DNA of 64,000 nt from Paenibacillus swuensis (lineage in GTDB: Bacteria; Bacillota; Bacilli; Paenibacillales; DY6), in NCBI RefSeq assembly GCF_001644605.1, contig NZ_CP011388.1:262440-326439 (forward strand), written 5' to 3'. Below, in pieces: positions 25,809 through 36,500 of this stretch. Position numbers and translations under genes: made by a program. Numbering within the stretch: position 1 is the first letter of the stretch; every line of letters starts with the position of its first letter. Below the pieces are notes generated by a model. The model saw only the letters and a list, made by a program, of their open reading frames with translations. It was not told the origin of the DNA and did no database searches.

Positions 25809-27389
25809 TTACCCCTTCTTTCGATAGTCCCCGGGCGAGAATCCAAACCTTTTTTTGAATAATCGGTAAAAATGGGTCATATTCTTAAATCCCAATCGGT
25901 CCGCCGCCTCATAAATCTTCATGGTAGGATCATCCAATAACTGCTTCACCCGATCCAGTCTCAGGTTCAAAATATAGTCTGAAAAATGCATCGAAGTTTC
26001 TTCCTTGAACATTTGCCCCAGATGATTAGGCGAGTATAGAAAATGCTTGGCTAAATCTTTGAGTGTAATCCCTTCTTCATAATGTTCAAGAATATACAAC
26101 TCTACTTTTTCGATCAGCTTCTTATTCCGTTTAGCCAATTTATTATGCAGCAATTCAGAGATTTGAAACATCCTTTTCCTCAGCCAATCCCGAAGATCCT
26201 GCACCGTTTCGAATTGATAAATAATATCCAGATCGTGAAAGTCCCACTCCAGCAAATCATAGATATTCTCATTCTTTTCGTTCAGGAAATCATTCACTTT
26301 TCCAAATACATAGATCGTGAAATGATAGACTGAATTGCGGCTCTCCAGCTTCAGAATGAGAGTTCCCAATTGCTCCAACAGGTCATATATATCAACCAGT
26401 TGATAGTTTTGGATAGCGTAAAAAAGCTGGGTTAGAAGATCATCTGCAGAACCCAGTATTTGTTGGGAGGATTCCAGATTAAACTGAGTCGTTGAAAAGG
26501 GAAGCACTCTTCCTTTGCCGTTGAACATTTTCTGTCCCAAGGCTTGATTGGCTTCTTCATAAGACTTTTTGATCGCTTCCAACTCGTGCACCGGATTACC
26601 GAGTCCGACGGTGATTGTAAAAGCGGAATGCTTGGCAACCTCCTGAATGAGATGCTCAAGCCACTCTATCGTCGCCTGGTTGGATTGCTCCGGAATTAAT
26701 ACACCCAGCCTCTTGTTCTCCAACACCGCATTTAAATAATTCTCCTTCTGAAGAAAAGTTGTCAGATAGGACATCGTTGTTTTGATCAACTGTTGATGCT
26801 CATCGGGTTGAGTCGATTCCAACCGTAGGTCGACGTCATCTAATTCCAGAACCGCCGCTCTCCAGTGGATTGCGGACTGAGTATCGTATCGTTGCTTAAT
26901 TTCATGGATATAACCCAAGTCAGATTCGCCCTCAAACAGTTGTTTTATGGCATTGTTCGTGACAATATGCCTTGTTGCGCCCCATTGATCCTTTAAGAGA
27001 TTAAAGTCTCGTTCCCTCTCAATTCGCTTGACGGCATTACCCAGCGTCTCAAGAAGCTCGCTATAATCGATCGGTTTCAGAATATATCCTTCTACGCTGA
27101 ATTGTATAGCCTTCTTGGCATACTCGAAATCCTCGTAACCGCTAATAAAGATAAAGATAATGGAGGGCTTGATCAGTTTGGTTCTTCTAGCCAACTCTAA
27201 GCCGGACATAATCGGCATCTTGATGTCCGTTATGACAATATCCAGGGGTATGTCCTGAATATAATCCAGCGCGGTAAACCCGTCATTGGCTTCAGCCACT
27301 AGCTGCAGATTAAGCTGTTCCCAAGGGATGAAGGTGCGTAATCCTGTGATTTCAAGTTGCTGATCGTCTACGATTAACACATTAAGCAT
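25809..27389 (-). CDS. YesN-like response regulator
   Basis: A 526-residue protein. The receiver at residues 1-120 has MLNVLIVDDQQLE, the phospho-acceptor D55 in VITDIKMP and K in YILKPID. The central region (about 130-415) contains a WLEHLIQEVAKHSAFTITVGLGNPVHEL segment like the degraded GGDEF-type region of long YesN proteins. The C-terminal AraC helix-turn-helix (about 425-524) ends MTHFYRLFKKRFGFSPGDY. It follows the binding-protein gene after a 91 bp gap holding a hairpin. Confidence 0.93.
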   Translation of the reverse strand: MLNVLIVDDQQLEITGLRTFIPWEQLNLQLVAEANDGFTALDYIQDIPLDIVITDIKMPIMSGLELARRTKLIKPSIIFIFISGYEDFEYAKKAIQFSVEGYILKPIDYSELLETLGNAVKRIERERDFNLLKDQWGATRHIVTNNAIKQLFEGESDLGYIHEIKQRYDTQSAIHWRAAVLELDDVDLRLESTQPDEHQQLIKTTMSYLTTFLQKENYLNAVLENKRLGVLIPEQSNQATIEWLEHLIQEVAKHSAFTITVGLGNPVHELEAIKKSYEEANQALGQKMFNGKGRVLPFSTTQFNLESSQQILGSADDLLTQLFYAIQNYQLVDIYDLLEQLGTLILKLESRNSVYHFTIYVFGKVNDFLNEKNENIYDLLEWDFHDLDIIYQFETVQDLRDWLRKRMFQISELLHNKLAKRNKKLIEKVELYILEHYEEGITLKDLAKHFLYSPNHLGQMFKEETSMHFSDYILNLRLDRVKQLLDDPTMKIYEAADRLGFKNMTHFYRLFKKRFGFSPGDYRKKG

Positions 27390-27423
27390 TCGTCATCACC
27401 CTATCGAAGGTTTAAATCCTAAT

Positions 27424-27460
27424 AAAATGGAGGATATACTAAGTATACCCCCCTCATTTT
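27424..27460 (-). terminator. Intra-operon hairpin after the binding-protein gene
   Basis: On the reverse strand AAAATGAGGGGGGTATAC pairs with GTATATCCTCCATTTT around a TTA loop, and TATT follows. It probably attenuates read-through into the regulator/kinase/oxidoreductase genes or stabilises the upstream mRNA. Confidence 0.6.
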
Positions 27461-27480
27461 ACTTTTTGTACAACTTTAAC

Positions 27481-29166
27481 TTAGCCGCTAACTTTCTTCA
27501 AATTTTCTTGCCATTTGTCCGTCATGTATTTCAGAACTTGATCATACCCTGCTGCTTCTGCATCAGTTTGCGCTTTATTGATAATTTGAACAGCTTGTTC
27601 ACTGGTATCTGCAAAAATAGCACGAGCATAGGCCTCTTTCATAATATCTTTGACTTGACCATAGATGATTCCCAGATCTGTGTCCGGCATAGGCTGAATA
27701 CCCTCAAATTCAGTAGTATCATAGGAGCTTGCTTTCAGAACCTTAATCGCGGAAGGTCCGTCAAATTGACTTGGCTTCTTCTCTACATAACGTTCTTCAT
27801 TCAGATCAATCAGGTTTTGATGCAATATGGAGTTTGCAAAATAGTTACCGGAACCAATCTTCAACTTGTCTTTATCCGCCTGTGTAATCGTCTTCGCTTT
27901 GTCATTAGGAATCGGTACGCCGTCAGCGTCCGCTTCATCCCACAGCAACCCTTTCGGTCCGAACGTAAACAACTGCTGCCCTTCTTCCGAGGTAGCCCAA
28001 TCCATGAAGGCGAAGATTTTCTCGGGATCCTTGGCATTCTTCGTAATGACGCTCACATTCCAACCCAGCGTTGAGAAATTTGCCGGTTTAATCTTCGCTA
28101 GATCCAGTCCTTTCCCATGAAGGGGCGGGATAACCTGGTAGCCATGGTCAGCATTCTTTTCCGCCAAGACGGCATGACCTTCTTGTACCTGGAAGATATT
28201 ATTTAGTCCTACTACGGCTACTCGGCCAGTCTTTAACTTTTCCTGGAGCTGATCACTTTTTTGCGTAAAAGCATCCTGTGTGATCAACTTCTCATTGAAC
28301 AATTTGTTCAGCTGTTTCACTGAATCTAACAACGCAGGATCTTTCAGTATCGATTGGAATTGATTGTTTTCAGGATAAGCTTTCAAGTTATCTAGGAAGA
28401 ATGTCGTCTTCTCCTCGCCATATCCTGAGTAGATAAGATTGCCTGCCTGGATAATACCGCCAGGGGAAAGCTCGCCGGTTTCCAGCGGGATGACATTCGG
28501 ATAAGCTTCCTTCACTTTCTTCAGATAAGCTTCAAGATCTTCGTAGGTTTCCAATTTAGGCGAACCCAGCGCCTTGTAAATTTCTTTGTTTACAGCCCAG
28601 CCTGTATTCCCGTTTGCGCCGCCATACCAGTTCGGAAAGCCGTACAGCTCGCCGTCAGAAGATTTCAACAATCCCAGCGTTTTATCTCCTGCCCATTTTT
28701 TAAGATTCGGGTATTTATCGACGTATTTGCTAATGGGAACCAATTGTCCTGCCTGAACTAATTTCTCCATATCCGCGCTGCGATCCAACGTGATTACATC
28801 TGGCAATTGGTCTGACACAATCATCGTGTTGAACTTCTGCCCTGCTGCGCCGCCGGATTGAACGTATTCGATATTGACGCCTTTTTGTTCCTTAATCCAT
28901 TGGGATGTAGGATCCTGAGCCCATGGTTCCGGTACAGCCCAATCGTAGTGAATATACCAGCTAAAGTTCAGACCGCTTAGTTCCGCCAGAGCGGATGGAT
29001 CAGAATTCTCTTCATTCTTAGCCGGGGCATTTGTTGCTGTATTCGTTGCTTCATTCGTGCCCTTACTCCCATTGTTACCCGAGTTGTTACTGCAGCCTGC
29101 CGCTACAAGACTCATGACAATTAAAGCGATGGCGATTACAAATATCAATTGTTTAGACCTTCTCAT
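27481..29166 (-). CDS. Sugar ABC transporter substrate-binding lipoprotein
   Basis: The preferred start is the ATG at 29166 (MRRSKQLIFVIAIAL), with GAGAGGGG 9 bp upstream; the longer frame uses a TTG inside that site. This gives about 561 residues. The lipobox is LVAAGC, followed by an Asn/Gly/Thr-rich linker. Mature features include WIKEQKGVNIEYVQSGG, DQLPDVITLDRSADMEKLVQAGQLVPIS and the DSVKQLNKLFNEKLI segment. It belongs to extracellular solute-binding family 1 (LplA type). It follows its LplB/LplC permeases and precedes its own two-component pair. Confidence 0.92.
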   Translation of the reverse strand: MRRSKQLIFVIAIALIVMSLVAAGCSNNSGNNGSKGTNEATNTATNAPAKNEENSDPSALAELSGLNFSWYIHYDWAVPEPWAQDPTSQWIKEQKGVNIEYVQSGGAAGQKFNTMIVSDQLPDVITLDRSADMEKLVQAGQLVPISKYVDKYPNLKKWAGDKTLGLLKSSDGELYGFPNWYGGANGNTGWAVNKEIYKALGSPKLETYEDLEAYLKKVKEAYPNVIPLETGELSPGGIIQAGNLIYSGYGEEKTTFFLDNLKAYPENNQFQSILKDPALLDSVKQLNKLFNEKLITQDAFTQKSDQLQEKLKTGRVAVVGLNNIFQVQEGHAVLAEKNADHGYQVIPPLHGKGLDLAKIKPANFSTLGWNVSVITKNAKDPEKIFAFMDWATSEEGQQLFTFGPKGLLWDEADADGVPIPNDKAKTITQADKDKLKIGSGNYFANSILHQNLIDLNEERYVEKKPSQFDGPSAIKVLKASSYDTTEFEGIQPMPDTDLGIIYGQVKDIMKEAYARAIFADTSEQAVQIINKAQTDAEAAGYDQVLKYMTDKWQENLKKVSG

Positions 29167-29233
29167 CTTTTTTTCCCCTCTCAAATTACAATCTATATGT
29201 GGAACAAAGGCATTGCCTCTGCTGACACCGTCT

Positions 29234-30121
29234 CTATTCTTTCAGAGAACCGATTAAAACACCTTTGACAAAGAATCGCTGCAGGAATGGATATACCATA
29301 ATAATAGGCAAGGTGGTCACCATCATCGTCGCCATCACGAGCGATTTGGTGGAAACTCCCTTTAATTTCCTTACGAACTCACTAGCTTCTCCCCCTGCGG
29401 ACGACAGTTGTTCCGACATCGCATTGGAATTAATGATCTGATTTAACAAGGTCTGAATTGGAACCAACTGGGGATTGTTAATGTAGATCGATGCTGTGAA
29501 CCAATCATTCCATAAGCCGACAGCCGTAAACAGAGACAGCGTGGCGATAACCGGACCGGAGATCGGAACGATAATGGAGAAGAAGGTGCGAATATGATTG
29601 CATCCGTCGATCTTCGCCGCTTCCTCCAGCCCTTCCGGCAGTTCTTGAAAGAACGTGCGGAATATAATCAAGTTCCATACAACAATCATTCCCGGTACCA
29701 CCAGAACCCAGAAAGTATCGATCAAGTGCAAGCTTCTAATCAGGATAAAGGTTGGGATTAAACCTCCGGTAAAGAACATCGTGATGATACACATCACCAT
29801 AAAGAGTTTGCGCCCGATTAAATACTTCTTCGTCAGACCGTAAGCGAACATGGCCGTAAACGTAATCGACAAGAACGTTCCCACCACTGTCCGCAGGATT
29901 GAAATGAAGAAAGCCTGCACCAGCCGTTCGTCCTTAAACACAACTTGATAATTCTCCAATGTGAAAACTCTCGGCCAGAATGTAATGCCGCCCAGCGCAG
30001 TATCGGAACCTACATTAAAGGAGATGACGAGGCTGTTCCAGAAAGGATACAAGGTTACGAATGAAAGGCCCAGCAAGATCACGACAATGACAGCATCAAA
30101 TATTCGATTAGCTATATTCAA
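29234..30121 (-). CDS. LplC-like carbohydrate ABC transporter permease
   Basis: A 295-residue permease with a TTG start at 30121 (MNIANRIFDAVIVV); AGGAGG lies 8 bp upstream. It has six hydrophobic segments, the loop EEAAKIDGCNHIRTFFSIIVPIS, and the ending FLQRFFVKGVLIGSLKE. The start is 12 bp after the LplB-like gene. Its job is sugar translocation with that partner. Confidence 0.92.
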   Translation of the reverse strand: MNIANRIFDAVIVVILLGLSFVTLYPFWNSLVISFNVGSDTALGGITFWPRVFTLENYQVVFKDERLVQAFFISILRTVVGTFLSITFTAMFAYGLTKKYLIGRKLFMVMCIITMFFTGGLIPTFILIRSLHLIDTFWVLVVPGMIVVWNLIIFRTFFQELPEGLEEAAKIDGCNHIRTFFSIIVPISGPVIATLSLFTAVGLWNDWFTASIYINNPQLVPIQTLLNQIINSNAMSEQLSSAGGEASEFVRKLKGVSTKSLVMATMMVTTLPIIMVYPFLQRFFVKGVLIGSLKE

Positions 30122-30133
30122 CAGAAGGACCTC

Positions 30134-31108
30134 CTACCATAAGCCTGTTCGCCCCATACGACGAACCAAGAAATTTGCAAGCACTAGCAGCACAACACTG
30201 ATTACGGATTTAAATAATCCAACGGCCGTAGCATAAGAGTATCGCTGTCCCAGTATGCCGACTCTGTAAACATAGGTGTCTATGACATCCGACACGGGTC
30301 TCAGTAAGGTATTAGCGCCGTTATTGGTCAGATTCAAGATATCATCAAAGCCGGCATTTAATATACCCCCAATGTTCAGAATCAAGAAGATGATAATAAT
30401 AGGGGTAATGCATGGAATCGTAATACTGAAAATCTGTCTAAATCTTCCCGCTCCATCTATTGAAGAAGCCTCGTACAAATGTGGATCAATGCCCGCGATC
30501 GCCGCGAGATACACAATAGCCCCGAAGCCGACATCCTTCCACACCCCGGTTGATACTAAAATTCCCCAAAAGTAATCTGAAGTTGATAGCCAGTTTATAG
30601 GTTCATCAATCATCCCGAGCTTTTGCAATAAAATATTGATACTCCCGTTGTCTACGGAAAGCATGGAAATGACAAAGCTGGAAACGATAACCCAAGACAT
30701 GAAGTGAGGCAAGTACGATACGGTCTGAACAAATCGCTTGAAGCGAAATCCCTTAAGTTCGTTCAGAAGCAAGGCTAGCACGATGGGCGCCGGAAAAGCA
30801 AAGAGAAGCTTCAACAGGCTGATGGAAAGCGTATTTCGCATGACGCGATAAAAATCAGGGGAGTTTATGAACGTTTCAAAATGCTTCAGCCCCACCCATT
30901 CACTTCCGAGAAAGCCAGAGAATATATTATAGTTTTGAAAGGCCATCAGAACGCCCCACATCGGAACATAGCTGAACAGGAGAACTAATAGAAATCCCGG
31001 GATCACCATCACCTGCAAATCAAGTTGGTCTATGTAGGATCGGAACCAGCCTTTCCTAGCGGGATAAAGTTTCTTTTTATTTGGTGTTGCTGCGAACTCT
31101 GACTGCAT
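30134..31108 (-). CDS. LplB-like carbohydrate ABC transporter permease
   Basis: The start chosen is the ATG at 31108 (MQSEFAATPNKKK), with GGGAGAGAG upstream; the frame continues to a TTG at 31123. This gives about 324 residues. It shows the LplB pattern PMWGVLMAFQNYNIF, WVGLKHFETF and the loop YEASSIDGAGRFRQIFSITIPCI. It is the first gene of the leftward operon reaching the FAD oxidoreductase. A TATAAT at about 31137-31142 on the reverse strand is the likely -10; no good -35 is visible, which fits activator dependence. Confidence 0.92.
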   Translation of the reverse strand: MQSEFAATPNKKKLYPARKGWFRSYIDQLDLQVMVIPGFLLVLLFSYVPMWGVLMAFQNYNIFSGFLGSEWVGLKHFETFINSPDFYRVMRNTLSISLLKLLFAFPAPIVLALLLNELKGFRFKRFVQTVSYLPHFMSWVIVSSFVISMLSVDNGSINILLQKLGMIDEPINWLSTSDYFWGILVSTGVWKDVGFGAIVYLAAIAGIDPHLYEASSIDGAGRFRQIFSITIPCITPIIIIFLILNIGGILNAGFDDILNLTNNGANTLLRPVSDVIDTYVYRVGILGQRYSYATAVGLFKSVISVVLLVLANFLVRRMGRTGLW

Positions 31109-31219
31109 GATACTCTCTCCCAACTCTTTTTATTTTCATTATAGGTGTATCCTACTTAGGGAGATATGTCCCCGGGCAACGAAAACATATACGAAAAATC
31201 GGGATCCCGATAAACGAAA

Positions 31220-31256
31220 GAAGCCGCATCTACGCGGCTTCCGTAGATACAGCTTC
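31220..31256 (-). terminator. Terminator of the beta-helix/AraC operon
   Basis: On the reverse strand GAAGC.GTATCTAC pairs with GTAGATGC.GGCTTC. Nearly the same sequence recurs at 45540-45572. It lies immediately after the stop of the AraC-type membrane regulator. Confidence 0.75.
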
Positions 31257-31257
31257 T

Positions 31258-33474
31258 TTACTTATGCAATAATTGATACTTCTTAGGTGTATCCCCGAAT
31301 TTTTCTTTAAAGATTCGAATAAAATGATTGGTTGAATTATAACCAAGTTTATTGGCAATTTCTTGTACAGATAAGTTATTTTCCTTCAGCAGCTTAGCGG
31401 CTTCCGTTAATCTGCATTCGGTTAAATACTCCGTAAAGTTAATACCCGTACTTTTCTTAAACAACTTCCCTAAGTAATTTGATTTGAAATTCAATTCATC
31501 AGCTACCCGTTCTAAGCTGATATCATCGTATAAATGAGCTTGAATATAGTCTTTAATTTTCATTTCGATGTTGTGATGAATACTTAGCTTTCTTTCATCA
31601 ATGGACTCAATTGCTCTCTCAACTAACCCGTTTATCCACGCCATTACTTTCTCTATGTTATCGAATTCCTTATACTTCTCTCTAATATCGTAACCAAAGT
31701 GTTGTACGGAAGGAAGTCCCATAAACTCAATGGCGCTTTTTATCTTAACTAACAGGTCTGAAAGTAAGAATTTACAGTAATCTACCGTATACAGCCCTCT
31801 AGTCATTTCATTCTCCAGTTCCGTAATGAGATCTTTGGCCTTCTTCTCATCACACATTCGAATGCTTGCTTCAATTTCACTAAGAATGTCTAAAGAATTA
31901 CTTGAAGAATGACGTAACTGAATACTTAAGTCTGAATAGGACAGAATTCGGTTATGGGGATACAAATACTTATATTCAAGTGCAAGATTGGCTTGCTGAA
32001 ACGAAGTGGATATCGCTTCATCAACTAACTCGTAAGTCTCCCCGTGAGACAACATATAACCTCTGTCATAAATCATTTCAATACTGTGAACGATCTTGCT
32101 GATGACTTCAGTTTCGAAAGTTGTTTCATTCAGAAAAACGATCCCATTAATCTGTTTGCCGTAATCCTTAATCGCCCACACTTTATAACCCTCATTTCCA
32201 CTTGACTCCAATAATCCTATTAAGTGATATGAAGAAGCTTGCTCTTTATCAAATGCCTCCATATTCGGGGTTTGTATGACGAAACTAATCAATCGTTTCC
32301 ATCTGTTGCTTTCCATTCCCATATCGGAGCCTAATACGTTATGATTCGAAATGAGATCATTATGAAGCAAACCCATAATATAATTATGCCGAATGACAGG
32401 TTTATTAATTTCAACCATTTGATTTAAATTAACAATTTGAGATGAATAATCTCCTATTACACTCCGAATAGGTTTATGCGCCTTTCTGGTAAGTATGTAA
32501 GATATGAGGATACTAATTAATAAAAAAATAATTACGAAAGACATGAGCCAGTTTCGCAATTCATATGTTTTCTTATAGAATAAATCTTTGTTTACAAGCG
32601 AAACATAACGCCAGTTATTAATTTCTGATTTCTCAAATGTAATCATTGTTGAGTTGCCATCTAACTCATCGTTGAACATCCCGCCTTTTTCCGCGGATAT
32701 TACCTTTTCGATCCAAGCTCCCTGATATTTTTTAAGATGATCAAGCCCAAGATTCGTTTGGTTGTTTGCAATCATGTTTCCTTGTTCATCCATAATTAGA
32801 ATAAGACCATCCGACGGATTTCTTAATGCTGTTAAAGACTTTCTCAATTTAGCGTCGCTGATATGAATAGCTATGGTTGCCTTTCTTTTCTCCGGCGGAG
32901 CAAAATATGGAATACTTCTAACATACGTTATAACCGACTCGGATTTCTCTGAGTCTATAATCCTAGGAGGCAACCACTTTACTTGCTCATCTGAATTTCG
33001 GAATCCTTCCACCCAGTCTATTCTTGAGCCTATTGTACACGATTGCTCACTCATAAAACATAAACGTGAATTATAGAAAATCACATTGTCATTCTTATAA
33101 TAGACATCAATCGAATCCACGTTCGGCATATTACTTTGAATACTATTTAATTGATTAATGACATTTAGAATAGATTTGGAGTCGTTGCGAATGGAGTCTT
33201 CCATTGGCTTAATCAAACTATCGTCTTGGAGGGAGTCAACAAAGTTATTTTGCACTAACTTCACACTATCTTTTAAGTATTGTTCATCTATTGTATTGCG
33301 GAACTGTTTAACAGTCTGCAAATTAATGTTCTCCAGTTGCTCATTAAAGGATATTGAGAAGTACTGATAATAAATAATTACCGGAATAAAAGTGACCAGC
33401 ACGACGATGACCACATTAAATATAAACAGTCTTGGAAAAAAATACGTTTTTACTCCATGTTTCTTCAGACTCAT
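31258..33474 (-). CDS. Membrane-bound AraC-family one-component regulator
   Basis: The preferred start is the ATG at 33474 (MSLKKHGVKTYFF), with AGGGGGG 9 bp upstream, giving 738 residues. TM1 is at about residues 14-36, an extracytoplasmic dCache-like domain spans about 37-290, and TM2 is at about 300-322 (SFVIIFLLISILISYIL). A cytoplasmic central region like that of YesN proteins follows. The C-terminal AraC helix-turn-helix (about 640-738) contains SNYLGKLFKKSTGINFTEYL and ends in IRIFKEKFGDTPKKY. There is no receiver and no kinase domain: sensing and DNA binding are in one chain. It closes the operon encoding a binding protein, permeases and polysaccharide lyases, and probably regulates it. 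Confidence 0.9.
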   Translation of the reverse strand: MSLKKHGVKTYFFPRLFIFNVVIVVLVTFIPVIIYYQYFSISFNEQLENINLQTVKQFRNTIDEQYLKDSVKLVQNNFVDSLQDDSLIKPMEDSIRNDSKSILNVINQLNSIQSNMPNVDSIDVYYKNDNVIFYNSRLCFMSEQSCTIGSRIDWVEGFRNSDEQVKWLPPRIIDSEKSESVITYVRSIPYFAPPEKRKATIAIHISDAKLRKSLTALRNPSDGLILIMDEQGNMIANNQTNLGLDHLKKYQGAWIEKVISAEKGGMFNDELDGNSTMITFEKSEINNWRYVSLVNKDLFYKKTYELRNWLMSFVIIFLLISILISYILTRKAHKPIRSVIGDYSSQIVNLNQMVEINKPVIRHNYIMGLLHNDLISNHNVLGSDMGMESNRWKRLISFVIQTPNMEAFDKEQASSYHLIGLLESSGNEGYKVWAIKDYGKQINGIVFLNETTFETEVISKIVHSIEMIYDRGYMLSHGETYELVDEAISTSFQQANLALEYKYLYPHNRILSYSDLSIQLRHSSSNSLDILSEIEASIRMCDEKKAKDLITELENEMTRGLYTVDYCKFLLSDLLVKIKSAIEFMGLPSVQHFGYDIREKYKEFDNIEKVMAWINGLVERAIESIDERKLSIHHNIEMKIKDYIQAHLYDDISLERVADELNFKSNYLGKLFKKSTGINFTEYLTECRLTEAAKLLKENNLSVQEIANKLGYNSTNHFIRIFKEKFGDTPKKYQLLHK

Positions 33475-33540
33475 AATGGGCCCCCCTGCGTTCATACAAG
33501 ATCATTCTATTTCATTATACTGTTCAACTAACTAACATAA

Positions 33541-33570
33541 AAATTAGAAGCAGGTTAGTTTTAACCTGCC
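33541..33570 (-). terminator. Hairpin between beta-helix protein and regulator genes
   Basis: The arms GCAGGTTA and TAACCTGC enclose AAAC, and a T-rich tract follows on the reverse strand. It probably limits read-through from the large secreted-protein gene into the regulator. Confidence 0.7.
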
Positions 33571-33583
33571 TCAAAATTACACT

Positions 33584-36500
33584 TTATTCAATATGAGTTT
33601 GGTTCATTACATAACTTGCATCACGCAGTAAGTAATCTGCTGCTTCACTAAAAATATGCTTACCCTTCTGAGCGCGAACTTCTTCCATGAATCCAGTAAA
33701 CTGACCATGGGTGAGCTTCATCCTTAGACTATTGGCTATCCCTTTATTATCAATCCAATGATTTGCTTCAAAACGATTGATTAAGGATTGCAAACTTGTG
33801 ATTGATGCGTAGGTTTGAAAGGTTACCTTAGTTAATTGGGCGTTCCCCGCCAGATCCGTAGCATTGACAACTAACGTATGATTGCCAAGATTTAAAGAAT
33901 ACAATTCTATACCATGTCCAACATCATATGCAACAGCATCCAGATACGCGGATGTCATTGAGGCATCCACCCCAGAGTAATTATCTTTCATACGGATTAT
34001 AGGAAACACATCTTCACTATTCAATAACGTACCATACACAATGCCGGTTACAGAGATATTAGGCGCAGTCTGATCTATATGAATCAAAGCAGATTGTGTA
34101 GTTTCCGCATTTCCCGCTTTATCCACCGATTTATAGAACAATGTATGTTTGCCGTCTTCTTGATAAGATACTGGGGTCAGGTAGGGTAGCCAATTCAGCC
34201 CTCCGTCCACACTGTATACGGTTTTCTCCACTCCTGAACCTGTATCCGTGGCGTTAAGAGTTACTGTAACCGGTTGCACGTACCATCCATTAAGTCCATC
34301 TGGCGCTAAAGGGGATGATATTAACTTTGTTATGGGAGCATCTAGATCCGTTTGATTCCGCAAGGTTACATTTCCCCATCTGGATGTGTTCGAATACCCC
34401 GCGCCTTTCGGATCACTCCATATCGCCGTGCTTGTTCTGGATCCTACGCCGTTGTCGTCATTGACTTGTGAATCAAATCCAATCACTTTTCCTTCTGCTC
34501 CTTCAATAGTCTTAAAGGGAATCTTAACTTCTACTATATAACCAGTAGATGTTATTGCGGTTTGACTTATAAATTCACTCACATTCCCTTGACTTCCTAT
34601 TGACTTCTCATTCTCGAAGTTAATTCTGTACTGCCTGTCATCCTTCTCGTGCGATGTTGTCTTTGCGTTATTTTCGTCAAGGAAAACTTCCACAGAATCT
34701 TGTTGATATGGAATAACATTTAACTTGCTTAGAAGTGGATCTGTAACTTCGGTAAAGACATATAAATAGTTCTCGTCCCATAAAATCCGGGTGCTGGCTG
34801 TCGCCCCTGAAGTTACAGGTGCTGTTAGGTTGTCAATGAACTGGTTAACCTTTATGACTGGAGCTGTACCCCAAATACGATCCATCGTACCATCAATAAC
34901 AGGTGTCCCCTTGTACGCCAAACCGCTCTTAGGTGTGAAGATCATAGACTTCCTTACGGCTTCAATATCAATGATATCGTTTCCAATAGGATTTTCGTTG
35001 GTATAGCTGGACTCATACGCCCCTATATCGAACTTGGTTCCCTTCGGACGAGAGGCTTTATTGTAATCTTCCGACGGTGCCAATGTCTGTGTGCCTCTGT
35101 CGATAGCCGGCGAATTAGAGTGGAGTTTGAGAAAATCCGCACTTAACGGGTTTAATGAAAGGAATTTAGGATCGGCTATAACGTCATTTATCCCGATAAC
35201 TCCAGGCATACCATTGTAATACAGGTTATTCGCATAAATTACAAACTCGCTTCCGCTCGAGCTGTTGAGCTTATAATTGGCTTCGCCTGGCCGGAGATCC
35301 CTTGCATATACTATATTATTAAAGATGTTAATGTTATCCGACCTGCTCGCGAATAGCTGAGCGTAGGATAGATATGGATTTAAATTATTATTGTATAAAG
35401 TATTGTTGATAATGTCTACGTTCGCTGAATTGAAGGAGTGAATACCCGAGCCTCCGTTATTATAGGAAATGTTATTTTCCACGAGGGTTTTCCCTTTATA
35501 AGCCGGATAACTTTTCCCCGTATTTTTATTATAATCGATAATGATCCCGTTTCCGTCTGAATAATTCTGTACCGCGCCCCACTTCACATTGGTTTGATTA
35601 TCATGAACTTTATTATTGCGCACAATACTTTTGTAGCCCGTATTCACGTCAATATCCACCCCGCCTAGAACACTTATTCCGCTTGTAGCATATATCGTGT
35701 ACCAACAATTGTTGTATATGTGATTATTATCGATTGTCACGTAATCTGCAGCGAGAGCATTAACACCGGCGCCCGGCATATCATGTATAACATTGTTACT
35801 AATTATTATATGATGGAATGGATTAAGCCCTTTTTCTACAGCTGATCTGCTATCGATTGATATGCCATTGGTATTCGTATTCGTGAATCTCACATCTCCA
35901 TAATTTACGGGACTACCGCTCTTGACACTGTCAACATAGTAATTATAAGCTTGATTTCCATCTTCTACTGTAAGACTTTGGTTATTTCCTTTAACCTCGA
36001 TGCCGTCGATTTTAATATAATTAGCCTGTATCATGATCGCGTCCCAACCGGTTTGCGCGAACAGTACAGGATGTGCTCCTGGTGCCGCTTTATAAGTAAT
36101 ATATGCCGGCTCATTAGTTTCAGGATGAATCGCTCCCGACTTGGTGATCGACAACATTCGGCCTCCACCAGTGTAAGTCCAAGTCCCGTCCATTAAATAA
36201 ATCGTATCGCCTGGCGCAGATAAATCTGCTGCCTTCTGTAAAGATCTGAATGGCGCATTAAGCGACTTTCCTGGATTGTCATCATTTCCGTAAGGGCTTA
36301 CATAATAGTTCACGGGTTCTCCGATTGATACCCCGGTATGAAACAATTCCCCGGGACTAGCATGAATGACCGGAGCAGTTCCTGGTAGATTTGAAGCGGA
36401 TACTCTGATGTTATCTACCAACACTGTCGATTCAGCATGTACACCTTTTTTAATAGTAAGCATGAATGCCGCTATTCCTGAAGTGTAGTCTATATTTCGG

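Noticed and set aside
31198..31211. Perfect palindrome ATCGGGATCCCGAT upstream of the second uptake operon
   Set aside because: Lies about 55 bp upstream of the -10 and 9 bp from a terminator; short GC-rich palindromes of this size occur by chance, and no second copy was found.
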